A stretch of DNA of 12,137 nucleotides from an uncultured Collinsella sp. GTDB lineage: Bacteria > Actinomycetota > Coriobacteriia > Coriobacteriales > Coriobacteriaceae. The stretch spans positions 1 through 12,137 of the forward strand of contig CAAEEX010000048.1 of assembly GCA_900755005.1 (NCBI GenBank). Reading direction: 5' to 3'. Of this stretch, positions 1 to 6,876 are shown in pieces (position 1 is the first letter of the stretch; the number at the start of each line of letters is the position of its first letter). The translations under genes were made by a program, and so were the position numbers. The notes below the pieces were generated by a model. That model was given only the letters and a program-made list of their open reading frames with translations. It was not told the origin of the DNA and searched no databases.

Positions 1-3000
1 CGTCGTGCCGGTGTCGAGGCCCACGTCGTTGTATCCCACGTGGCAGTAATACTGCGCACCGTCATCGTCTGCGGTCAGGTCAATCTCGAGCTTTGAGGCC
101 GTTCCAGCCGCGAGGTTGCCATCGGCACCCACGAGCTTAAACTCTGTCTCGCCGCGGCCCTTGCGGTACCACATATAGGTCGGTGCCAGCCCTGTTTCGC
201 TATCGTCGGCACCGAGTTGCTTCACATGGCCAATCGCCGAGAGCGTCAGATGGCTTCCCGCTGCGCGCTCGATCGAGGAATCGTATCCAAGATCCGACCC
301 CTCCTCAGCATCCGCCGCAGGTCCGCTCACGCTCATCGTCATGCCGTCGGGCATGGTCTTGACCGCGACGATTGCGGAGCGAATACCCGTTTCGGTCGTG
401 GATCCATTCTTAACGGCGGCAATGGCAAATCGATACTCCGTATTGGGCTGCAACCCGTCCCAGGTAAGCGAGGTCTGCGTATTGTCGGCGATCTTCCAGC
501 TGTTCACGACCGCGTCTGCCGTATTGCTCTGCAGCATGCCTACGCCGTAGCTAAAGCCACCCTTGTTTGCGAGCACGTCGTCCCAGCTAAAGGTAACGCT
601 TTTCGAGTCAACGGCGTTTGCCGTAAAGCCCGTCACGGCCGGCGCGTCGGGCATCTCGACGTCCTTAACGTCATAGCCCACGATCCAGAACTGGTCGGTG
701 TCCTTGGTGCCGAGCTTGTCGCCCGAGTCTGCCTCGAACTTGTCGACATCCACCGCGTTGACGCCCAGACGCCACACAAAACCGTACTTGCCCTGCGCGG
801 CCTCGGGCAGGTTGTCGACGGTGCCGCCGTATTCGGTCGATTCACTCGAGGAGTTACCCGTAGTAAAGCCGGCGTTGGCACCAAAGCACAGGCCGCCAAA
901 CAACTCGTGCTTTGCGAGCTTCGCGCCCATGACAACGCTGCCGTTCAGCGTCAAGCCGAGCTCGAGCTCCTGCTCCTTGCCCTCCTCGACTTCGATGGTC
1001 TGCTCAATGCTCGCCCCCGACTGCGCGGCGGCGCCGTTAAACCCATCGTGCGTGTAGGCGCGCGTTACGCCAGGCTTGCCCAGGCCAAAGGAATCCCCAA
1101 CGGGAGTCTCGCCGTTGAGCGTCGTTTGATAGGTTCCGGGTTCTCCCGACCGGTTGGTCAAAAAGTAGCTGAGCGGCGTCATATTGTGCTGTTTGGCAAT
1201 GCGGTCATAGGCCTCGACATTAACGACCGAGGTCTGCGCGCCGAGCGACACGGGCGCCGCCATCACGCCCTTGCCACCAGTTTCCTCATTTTCGATCTCA
1301 TACTCGTAATAGACCATCGGAATCGTGTAGAGCACGGCCTTGTCACCCTCGCCGGCATGCGAGTCATAGCTTACGCTTGCGCTGACCGTGCGCTCGCTCC
1401 GGTAGTCATAGCATCCCTCGGCGGCAAAATCGACTGAAGCATTCATCGCGACCAGGGGCGGACCGGTCTGCACCTCGACGGCAACGCCCAACTCGGCGCC
1501 AATGGTATAGCCCTGGGATGTCCCCGTGCCCTTTTCCTCTCCGTATGACGTGCCGCCCAACACCAGATAGCCGTATGCCTGCTCCAGATCCTCAACATAG
1601 GGCGCATCCTGCAGCACGGCGAGCACGCGCGGGTTGGTATAGACCTTGTAGCGGTCCTTGTACGTAATCTTGACGCTGTCGTTGTCGACATCGGGCAGCG
1701 CGAGCGAGATAAACGTGCCGTAGGTAGTGCCGCGACGGTTGCTCTCGCTAATCACCTGCTCCTCGCCGCGGCGTACCTTTCCGTTCTCGTCGAGCGAAAA
1801 ATGCGAGGCGGTCATCCAATAGTAGTCATCGTTCTTGCGCAGGTCCTCGTCGCGGTGCTTGCCCACTACGGCGATAAAGCTCTCGTTATAGCGGTCCGAA
1901 CCCGAGACGCTGCCCGCCTTAACGTCGCTGATCCACACCTGCTCGATACCCTTGTGGTCATGCTTGTTGCTACTGTTGTATTGCTGGCCGCTCATGCTCA
2001 TGGTTCCGACCATGGAACCCAAGCCCTGGGCCCCGCTCTGCGCCGTGTTGCAGGCAAAGTCGCGGAACACATCGCCGCCCACGAGCACCTCGTCGACCGC
2101 CGGCTGCTCAGACAGACCGTCAAGGTTGGCAGTGGCAAGGGCAATAGGCGCCAAAGTGCACGGATAGCGCTTATCCTGAGCACTATCCTTCCATGCGCTG
2201 CTGGGCACATGCATCAGTCCATAGGAGGCAAGGAGCCCGTCTCTGTATTCCTTGCAATCGGATAGTTTGAACTCGCCAGACTCCGAGTCAAAATACGCGT
2301 AGCGGTACAGCGCGCCGTACAGCCCCTTGCTGCCGTCATAGGCGTCGTAATCAAAAGCGCTGCGTTGCCAGTCATAGCCCGCAATAATAAGGCCCGTGAC
2401 GGTTTCACCCGTCTTCTTTCCTTCTTCATCGTAGGCGGCAAACGTGCCGAACGTCGCATTCGCAGCGACCATGGTCTTGCCGTTCGAGGAGAGGGAGATT
2501 GCGCCCGCGTCACCCAGAGCATCGACATGGACGAGTGCACCCTTGGATGCATCCCACGAGAACAGCTCGCAATGCGTCGACTTGGCGATATTCTTCTTGC
2601 CGTAGGGTGCCGAGACCACGATGGCGAGGTCATCGCAAAAATCGCGGTCGAGGTCTCCGGCAGCCAGCGAAACGACAGGAGCTGACTGCAGCTGCGTCCA
2701 AGAGTCGTTCCCGCCCTCGTTGTGCGTGGTGTAGTCCGCGGCGTTACCGGCGTCGATTTTGACGACACTCTGCCTCCAGTTGCCGCCCTCCAGGTCGTAC
2801 ATATCGACTACAGCCTTACGCACGCCGCTCTCGTCAACATAGCAGCCCGCATAGACAAAAAGCTCGTCCACGCCGTCACCATCGACATCGCCCGCCTCGA
2901 CATCAAAGACGGCGTCGTGCTCTTGCAGGTAGCCGGCGTTCAGAAACTTAAAACGGCCTCCGTCCATCATATTGGTGTTGACCGTCACCGGCAGGCGCGT

Positions 3001-3714
3001 ATCGAGCTTGCGCGTGCGCCCGTTGCTAAACGAATAGAGGACCAGCTCAACCTTTCCGGCGTACGACTTGCCGTCAATCGTCGTGGAGGAACTGTCGCCG
3101 TAGGCACGAAGCTCGGCAACGCGGCTCTTTTTGCCTGTACTGGCATCGCCGCAGAACTCAACGCTTGTGGCGTGAATGCCCGAGAAGCCGTTGTTGTCGT
3201 TGGCAAGTACCGTCGAGGACTCATTGTTGCTCAGATACGACCAGGTGCCGCCACCGTAGTCGCTATGCTTGTAGAGGTCGCTGTTCGTATCGAAATTGTT
3301 GACGTTTTGCCAGAACTTTGCGGCGCCCCACACACTTCCATAGCCATCGGTGAGTTTGCTGCTGCCGCCAATATCGCCGCGCTCGACGTTCTCGAGCTTG
3401 TCGCGCAGAGTGTAGCGATTGCCATGGCTGCCGTTAGCTGCCATATAGACCTCGCTGCGCGTGGCAAACGTCGTGGGGGTATCGGTGGAATAGGGGCCAA
3501 CGGTATCGGCCGGAATGTCCTCGCTCGTGCCCAGGCCCAAATCGCTATAGTCCTGCTCGGTCATATCGGTGATCTCAGGCGCGTCGGCCGCCTGGGCGAC
3601 GTTGGGAGCCGCCGTGAAACAGGCGACGCTCGTGGCGATCAGCGCAGCAAGCGCCGCCGTCCCGGCAAGCGGGATTTTCGACAACCGGCGAATGTGGGGG
3701 TGTGGAACGTGCAT
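1..3714 (-). CDS. Giant secreted surface protein with propeller-like repeats, FN3 and Ig-like domains (C-terminus outside the window)
   Basis: The minus strand is open from the ATG at 3714 to base 1 (1238 codons, no stop), so the 3' end is missing. Residues 1-43 are a signal peptide: basic start, hydrophobic 16-36, AQA-type cleavage near 42-43. Residues 269-290 (GDVDGDGVDELFVY) and 347-370 (GDLDRDFCDDLAIVV) match the FG-GAP/VCBS calcium-loop pattern of beta-propellers; weaker copies lie near 524-548 and 668-684. Residues about 690-1015 are Gly/Ser/Thr-rich alternating strands that I do not recognise. Residues 1021-1122 are a fibronectin type III domain. Residues 1123-1238 resemble an Ig-like domain ending in the DDGAQYYC motif. 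The start is chosen because GAGG lies six bases upstream; an in-frame ATG at 3750 has no ribosome binding site. Inferred role: export to the cell surface for adhesion or glycan/host binding. No catalytic motif is visible, and a wall anchor may lie past the edge. Confidence 0.9.
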   Translation of the reverse strand, partial: MHVPHPHIRRLSKIPLAGTAALAALIATSVACFTAAPNVAQAADAPEITDMTEQDYSDLGLGTSEDIPADTVGPYSTDTPTTFATRSEVYMAANGSHGNRYTLRDKLENVERGDIGGSSKLTDGYGSVWGAAKFWQNVNNFDTNSDLYKHSDYGGGTWSYLSNNESSTVLANDNNGFSGIHATSVEFCGDASTGKKSRVAELRAYGDSSSTTIDGKSYAGKVELVLYSFSNGRTRKLDTRLPVTVNTNMMDGGRFKFLNAGYLQEHDAVFDVEAGDVDGDGVDELFVYAGCYVDESGVRKAVVDMYDLEGGNWRQSVVKIDAGNAADYTTHNEGGNDSWTQLQSAPVVSLAAGDLDRDFCDDLAIVVSAPYGKKNIAKSTHCELFSWDASKGALVHVDALGDAGAISLSSNGKTMVAANATFGTFAAYDEEGKKTGETVTGLIIAGYDWQRSAFDYDAYDGSKGLYGALYRYAYFDSESGEFKLSDCKEYRDGLLASYGLMHVPSSAWKDSAQDKRYPCTLAPIALATANLDGLSEQPAVDEVLVGGDVFRDFACNTAQSGAQGLGSMVGTMSMSGQQYNSSNKHDHKGIEQVWISDVKAGSVSGSDRYNESFIAVVGKHRDEDLRKNDDYYWMTASHFSLDENGKVRRGEEQVISESNRRGTTYGTFISLALPDVDNDSVKITYKDRYKVYTNPRVLAVLQDAPYVEDLEQAYGYLVLGGTSYGEEKGTGTSQGYTIGAELGVAVEVQTGPPLVAMNASVDFAAEGCYDYRSERTVSASVSYDSHAGEGDKAVLYTIPMVYYEYEIENEETGGKGVMAAPVSLGAQTSVVNVEAYDRIAKQHNMTPLSYFLTNRSGEPGTYQTTLNGETPVGDSFGLGKPGVTRAYTHDGFNGAAAQSGASIEQTIEVEEGKEQELELGLTLNGSVVMGAKLAKHELFGGLCFGANAGFTTGNSSSESTEYGGTVDNLPEAAQGKYGFVWRLGVNAVDVDKFEADSGDKLGTKDTDQFWIVGYDVKDVEMPDAPAVTGFTANAVDSKSVTFSWDDVLANKGGFSYGVGMLQSNTADAVVNSWKIADNTQTSLTWDGLQPNTEYRFAIAAVKNGSTTETGIRSAIVAVKTMPDGMTMSVSGPAADAEEGSDLGYDSSIERAAGSHLTLSAIGHVKQLGADDSETGLAPTYMWYRKGRGETEFKLVGADGNLAAGTASKLEIDLTADDDGAQYYCHVGYNDVGLDTGTT

Positions 3715-3758
3715 GGGGGACCTCGCTTTACTCGAGTGGAGTCGGCTCATTTTTGCAA

Positions 3759-3764
3759 ATGATA
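3759..3764 (-). promoter_or_regulatory. Possible -10 box for the giant surface protein gene
   Basis: On the minus strand this reads TATCAT, five of six matches to TATAAT, 45 bases before the preferred start codon. No good -35 lies at the usual distance; the sequence there is CACGTG. If correct, the leader is short and the upstream repeats would be regulatory DNA rather than transcribed leader. Weak. Confidence 0.22.
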
Positions 3765-3783
3765 CGTCCGACGCCCGATATCA

Positions 3784-3818
3784 CGTGTCTCATTTTCGCC
3801 AACGGCGTGTCTCATTTT
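3784..3818. repeat. Pair of 13-bp direct repeats, 22-bp period
   Basis: CGTGTCTCATTTT occurs at 3784-3796 and again at 3806-3818, identical and 22 bp (two helical turns) apart. A third partial copy, CTCATTTTTG, is at 3746-3755. They lie in the upstream region of the surface-protein gene, between its start and the 62-bp array. The spacing suits adjacent binding of one regulator, but they could also be a decayed edge of the array, whose right half-sites share a similar CATTTT core. Confidence 0.6.
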
Positions 3819-3836
3819 TGAGAATCCGAGATGCCG

Positions 3837-4224
3837 CGGAAATCTTATCCCAGCTCAAAGGCCATTTCTGGGATGTATTTTCCATCGAGTGCCTCATCGG
3901 GAAACTGCATCCCATTTCAAGCGTCGATTCTGGGACGCATTTTCCCCTTAGACCCTCAACCGGAAACCGCATCCCACTTTGAGCGAAAATTCCGGGACGC
4001 ATTTTCCGGTTTTGCTCTCATTGGGAAAATGCATCCCGTTTCTTGACCGAATAATGGGACGCAATTTCCCGTTGGAGCGCCTTTGGGAAAGTGTGTCCCA
4101 CTTCGACCGCCCAGAGTGGGATGCACTTTCCGCAAAGCACCTCAACGGGAAACTACGTCCCATTCCAAAGGCAAATTCCGGGACGCATTTTTCGAAAGCC
4201 TGCCCATCCGGAAAGCCCGTCCCA
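3837..4224. repeat. Seven-unit tandem array, exact 62-bp period, each unit a dyad
   Basis: Left half-sites (pattern GGGAAAnTGCrTCCCA) begin at 3837, 3899, 3961, 4023, 4085, 4147 and 4209. Matching right half-sites (TGGGACGCATTTTCCC pattern) begin at 3869, 3931, 3993, 4055, 4117 and 4179. Every step is exactly 62 bp. Within a unit the two halves are imperfect reverse complements (11 to 14 of 16 bases) separated by 16 bases; 14 bases separate units. Half-sites thus recur every 32 and 30 bp, close to three helical turns. The spacers are also related between units (TTC...CG...ATTC inside, CCTCA between), so the whole 62 bp is the repeat. The seventh unit decays after its left half, although GGACGCATCCGG near 4229 looks like a displaced right half. 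Short frames crossing it are not credible genes. Confidence 0.93.
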
Positions 4225-4283
4225 CTTTGGACGCATCCGGGCACGGAACCATCGACCTATCAGGCCTCCCATCAATTAAGAGG

Positions 4284-4412
4284 CGTCCTCCCGGACGGCG
4301 GGGCACGAAGTTCATCGCGAGTTCCGCACGCAAAGAAGGCCACTTAATGTGGCCTTCGTCTTGCGCAGGACTGTAGAGCAGGGAACTTCGTGCCCCGACG
4401 CCCGGGAGGACG
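4284..4412. repeat. 129-bp nested palindrome (30-bp arms, 28 matches) around a central hairpin
   Basis: The arm at 4284-4313 is the reverse complement of 4383-4412 with two mismatches. The arms contain CGTCCTCCCGG and GGGGCACGAAGTTC. The 69-bp interior holds a perfect 9-bp hairpin at 4335-4357, itself flanked by partly complementary CGCAA/TTGCG. It lies downstream of the flavodoxin gene. It could be a large bidirectional terminator, a structured RNA or a MITE-like element. I see no clear target-site duplication and no coding potential inside. Confidence 0.85.
4335..4357 (-). terminator. Hairpin terminator downstream of the flavodoxin gene
   Basis: GAAGGCCAC pairs perfectly with GTGGCCTTC across a five-base loop. 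On the minus strand the stem is followed by TTTGCG, so it can serve as a weak intrinsic terminator for the flavodoxin transcript, about 100 bases after that gene's stop. The plus strand has only GTCTTG after the stem. The T-run is short, so termination may depend on the larger surrounding palindrome. Confidence 0.55.
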
Positions 4413-4454
4413 TTTCATTTAGAAAGATGGACCGACCGCCGTCAGCGATGGGAG

Positions 4455-5006
4455 CTACTCCCCCAGCACGGCCTTTTTGGCGGCTGCAGCCATGTTGTCC
4501 AGATCTTCCTTGGTGGGGTGATCCTTTGCGGCAACCCAGTTGTCGAGCAGCATCTTAAATCGGGCGTTGTCGGGATCTTGCTCGAGCATGGCCTCGTAGC
4601 GCTGCTTGACCGCGGGGCCCATCTTGCCCTGGCACATCGCCCAACCCGCAAGCTCGGCATCCACAGCCAAATTGGAGGTCACACGATCGATAATCTGCTG
4701 ATAATAGCTCTGGTCGGCCCCAAAACCGCAGGTGCCAAACAGGAACACGCGCTTGCCGTGCAAGGCGGAGAGCAACGCCGCGACCGAAGGCGTGCACGCG
4801 CCCTTGTCGCACCAAAAACCGACGAGCACCGTGTCGGCCGCGCAGGCGCCCTGCGCCTCGCGCGCAACCTGATCTGCGTCCGCATCGTCACTCAACGCCG
4901 CGGCGTGGACAAACTCAACGCCCGCAGCCTGCAGAGCGCGTTTGATCGCGCCCGAAACCATCCTGGTATTACCGCTCTTGCTGTTAACCACCAAAGAGCA
5001 CGTCAT
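4455..5006 (-). CDS. Flavodoxin-family protein (Flavodoxin_3/BilS-like)
   Basis: A 183-residue cytosolic protein with a flavodoxin fold. Residues 8-15 (NSKSGNTR) form the FMN phosphate loop after the first strand. Residues 64-69 (FWCDKG) and 90-95 (FGTCGF) are the other flavin-contacting loops, and CQGKM is at 125-129. This motif set resembles single-domain flavodoxins of the PF12641 type, a group that, as I recall, includes the bilirubin-reduction partner BilS; no reductase partner (such as BilR) is in the window, so electron carrier to an unknown oxidoreductase is as far as I go. Two starts are possible: ATG at 5006 (GAGG ten bases upstream) or GTG at 5012 (four bases from GAGG); I prefer the ATG. 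It appears monocistronic, with over 400 bp of non-coding DNA on each side. The C-terminal quarter (residues 140-183) is helical and charged, as in the family. Confidence 0.88.
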   Translation of the reverse strand: MTCSLVVNSKSGNTRMVSGAIKRALQAAGVEFVHAAALSDDADADQVAREAQGACAADTVLVGFWCDKGACTPSVAALLSALHGKRVFLFGTCGFGADQSYYQQIIDRVTSNLAVDAELAGWAMCQGKMGPAVKQRYEAMLEQDPDNARFKMLLDNWVAAKDHPTKEDLDNMAAAAKKAVLGE

Positions 5007-5065
5007 AGTCACGTTGCCTCGTTTCCCCCAAAACTAAAGCCACTAATGCAATTTATTAGAAGCAT

Positions 5066-5093
5066 ATCTTAGTACTAAAACCACAGATGTAAA
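5066..5093 (-). promoter_or_regulatory. Candidate promoter of the flavodoxin gene
   Basis: On the minus strand TTTACA (5093-5088) and TAAGAT (5071-5066) are separated by 16 bases, giving a leader of roughly 50 nt to the start at 5006. A 10-bp perfect palindrome, TTAGTACTAA (5069-5078), overlaps the -10 side and could be an operator. Pattern-based only. Confidence 0.35.
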
Positions 5094-5395
5094 CCAACTT
5101 CTGCTGATTGACGGCACAGCTGACATCAATGGATAAAGCCGCCTGAAGCGCAAGTCCCTAAAATCATGCGGGAACCGCGGTACCGTCAGAAAATTCAGGA
5201 GGAAATTTGACGGTCCCGTTAATAGATTTGTGACAAGGGCATGACAGGGAGACAGGTCATTCGTCAGGTTTCTGACAGACGATACGAGTGGGACATGAAA
5301 ATTGGAGCCCCTCCTGCATGCATATCCGCTGGTAAGGCCTGGCCCGGTTTTCGCCATCGCACGCGGCGGCCGAGCACCCATCCAACGCCCAAGTC
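5094..5395. other. Intergenic region without a convincing gene
   Basis: This stretch lies between the flavodoxin promoter and the palindrome downstream of the ATPase. A minus-strand frame of 112 codons crosses most of the interval, but it has no ribosome binding site and no recognisable protein character, so I do not call it. The region holds one inverted repeat (5179-5217) and an unusual density of TGACA/GTCA words between about 5205 and 5285, including GTCAG-GTTT-CTGAC. I cannot assign a function. Confidence 0.5.
5179..5217. repeat. Inverted repeat enclosing a Shine-Dalgarno-like AGGAGG
   Basis: GGTACCGTCA (5179-5188) pairs with TGACGGTCCC (5208-5217) at nine of ten positions. The 19-base loop contains AGGAGG on the plus strand, and inner AATT/AAATT segments could extend the stem. 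No start codon with a plausible reading frame follows at the right distance on the plus strand, so I read it as a structural element of unknown role. Confidence 0.55.
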
Positions 5396-5443
5396 AAAAT
5401 ACTCAGTACACTGAGTAATTTCACTCAGTGTACTGAGTATTTT
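5396..5443. repeat. Double palindrome downstream of the ATPase gene (21-bp inverted repeat, 6-base loop)
   Basis: Bases 5396-5416 are the exact reverse complement of 5423-5443. Each arm contains its own near-palindrome: ACTCAGTACACTGAGT at 5401-5416 and ACTCAGTGTACTGAGT at 5423-5438, 22 bp apart. It begins 15 bases after the ATPase stop. A 21-bp stem with a T-rich flank could terminate the ATPase transcript. Its sequence, however, matches the element upstream of the same gene at 43 of 47 positions (5397-5443 against 6676-6722), which a simple terminator would not need. Confidence 0.93.
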
Positions 5444-5458
5444 CTCAATTTGCTCAGG

Positions 5459-6652
5459 CTAGTTAAACAGCGTCACCTTATCGAGCAGAAAATCCTCCAC
5501 GGTGCACGCCCCGGCCGCCGCCCCTCCCACGACGATCCGCTTGGCTCGCGGATACTTTTTTAGGAGCGTCGACATGCCACTCTGGCCGGACTCTCCACCG
5601 CTTTTGACCTCGATGGCGCTCAGCGCATCATCCCTTCGCAGCACAAAGTCGACCTCTTTGACGCCTTCACGCCACCACATGACCTCAAAACCCTCTTCCG
5701 GCGCGCGCGCAAGCAGTCGTGCACCCACTGCCGATTCCACCAAATGACCCCGCCGCGCCGAATCCTCCAGCCATTCTGCTCGGCCCTTATCGCCGAGCGC
5801 CGTCATAAACGCCGTGTCATAAACCATGAGCCGCGGGGTGCTTCGGCGCTTTGCGAGCTCCTTGTCACTGAACTTGGGAATCGCCGTAACCAAACCGGCC
5901 TTGCCCAGCAGGTCCAAATACCCGGCGACCGTGACCGTGTTACCGGCATCCTGCAGCTGGCCTACCATTTTTGAATACGAAAGCTCCTGCCCCGAATAGC
6001 TTGCCGCGAGCCAAAAGAGCGCGCGCATCAGCGCCGGTTTGCGGATATTCTCCAACGAGAGAACATCGCGCGAGATCGCCGGCTCGACGATCGCATCTCG
6101 GATATAGTTTCGCCAACGGGCGTCATCGGAAACCAGCGGCGCCGCACCCGGATATCCACCGTGATAGAGATAGTCTTCAAAAGAAAAGCCAAAGGCCTCG
6201 CTGCACTCGCGATAGGACCAATGCGGCGACCGAATGAGCTCGTAACGGCCCATAAGGGATTCTTCCAAGCCCTTATGCAGCAGCAGCGACGACGATCCGG
6301 TCAAAATGACCTTGAGCGGCGTCCCCTCCCGGCGATCCCGGTCGTACAATCCCTTGACGACCGTGGACCAACTCTGCACCTTTTGAATCTCATCAACAAC
6401 GAAAACGGCCGGGACCTTACCTCCAGACGTGAGGTTTCTTGCCTGTTGCCACTCGATTTGCAGCCAGCTGGCATCGGGATTCACAACATCGTCCGCATTG
6501 GCCACGTAACAGGGCATGCCTGCTTGGTGCAACGCCTGCACGAACATGGTCGACTTTCCCGTTTGGCGGGGCCCGATTATAAATTGCATCAACGGATTAT
6601 TCGTTTCCCGCATCCTCTGGGCTATCACGGCAACTTGATGGCGCTCAAACAT
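5459..6652 (-). CDS. AAA_14 ATPase with C-terminal DUF4143 (winged helix plus PD-(D/E)XK-like) region
   Basis: A 397-residue protein of the usual length for the AAA_14/DUF4143 family. Walker A is GPRQTGKST (27-35), Walker B is AVFVVDEIQ (82-90), sensor region LTGSS is 117-121, and GRYE near 135-138 carries a likely arginine finger. GGYP at 165-168 is the family signature. Residues about 222-256 look like a winged helix-turn-helix. The C-terminus has E306, then EVDF (D335) and IEVK (E348, K350), the D...ExK pattern of PD-(D/E)XK nucleases. The start at 6652 is supported by AAGGAGGT eight bases upstream. The gene stands alone, with no partner in the same transcript, and lies between two near-identical double palindromes; the upstream copy is within the promoter region and suggests autoregulation. 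The family's biochemical role is not established; nuclease activity here is inference. Confidence 0.93.
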   Translation of the reverse strand: MFERHQVAVIAQRMRETNNPLMQFIIGPRQTGKSTMFVQALHQAGMPCYVANADDVVNPDASWLQIEWQQARNLTSGGKVPAVFVVDEIQKVQSWSTVVKGLYDRDRREGTPLKVILTGSSSLLLHKGLEESLMGRYELIRSPHWSYRECSEAFGFSFEDYLYHGGYPGAAPLVSDDARWRNYIRDAIVEPAISRDVLSLENIRKPALMRALFWLAASYSGQELSYSKMVGQLQDAGNTVTVAGYLDLLGKAGLVTAIPKFSDKELAKRRSTPRLMVYDTAFMTALGDKGRAEWLEDSARRGHLVESAVGARLLARAPEEGFEVMWWREGVKEVDFVLRRDDALSAIEVKSGGESGQSGMSTLLKKYPRAKRIVVGGAAAGACTVEDFLLDKVTLFN

Positions 6653-6675
6653 GTCAATCTACCTCCTTGTTTCTT

Positions 6676-6722
6676 AAATACTCAGTATACTGAGTAAAAT
6701 CACTCAGTATACTGAGTATTTT
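6676..6722 (-). promoter_or_regulatory. Tandem perfect 16-bp palindromes upstream of the ATPase gene (probable operator/promoter)
   Basis: ACTCAGTATACTGAGT occurs at 6680-6695 and again at 6702-6717, both perfect palindromes with centres 22 bp (two helical turns) apart. Together with flanking AT they form a perfect 20-bp inverted repeat around six bases. The centre of each palindrome reads TATACT on the minus strand, close to a -10 box, and lies 35 to 60 bp before the start codon, so a bound protein would block transcription. I found no convincing -35. The near-identical downstream copy is at 5397-5443. Confidence 0.75.
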
Positions 6723-6876
6723 TAGAACCGGGAGATCGAACCCGCCAACTTAACTCCCTTCACCAGCGGGTTGCCGCCGCCCCCTCCGCGAGTCGAGTTT
6801 CTGGCCCTTCGTGCTCACTCGATATATAAAAACTGCCATAGCCATATCGAAAAACCGGTATAGCCGGTCCCATCAT

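Noticed and set aside
217..1437. Plus-strand open frame of 406 codons
   Set aside because: Antisense shadow of the FN3/Ig-like part of the giant surface protein; no ribosome binding site and low-complexity Arg/Ala/Val composition.
3715..3750. Upstream in-frame ATG adding 12 residues to the giant surface protein
   Set aside because: No Shine-Dalgarno sequence precedes it, while the ATG at 3714 has GAGG six bases upstream and gives a normal signal peptide.
2722..3762. Plus-strand open frame of 346 codons
   Set aside because: Antisense to the propeller-like region and signal peptide of the surface protein; no protein-like motif.
3837..4224. CRISPR array
   Set aside because: The spacers are as related between units as the repeats, each unit contains two inverted half-sites, and no cas genes are present.
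3948..4347. Overlapping short frames on both strands through the 62-bp array
   Set aside because: Their sequences are translations of the repeat in changing frames (62 is not a multiple of three), with repeated Gly-Lys-Cys-Val-Pro or Ser-Gly-Thr-His-Phe-like words; no ribosome binding sites.
5043..5381. Minus-strand frame of 112 codons upstream of the flavodoxin gene
   Set aside because: No ribosome binding site, no domain or signal, and it covers the likely flavodoxin promoter.
6728..6745. tRNA T-arm-like sequence on the minus strand (GGGTTCGATCTCCC)
   Set aside because: Only about four pairs flank the TTCGA loop and I could not build an acceptor stem, anticodon arm or D arm upstream; likely chance, though a tRNA 3' fragment cannot be fully excluded.
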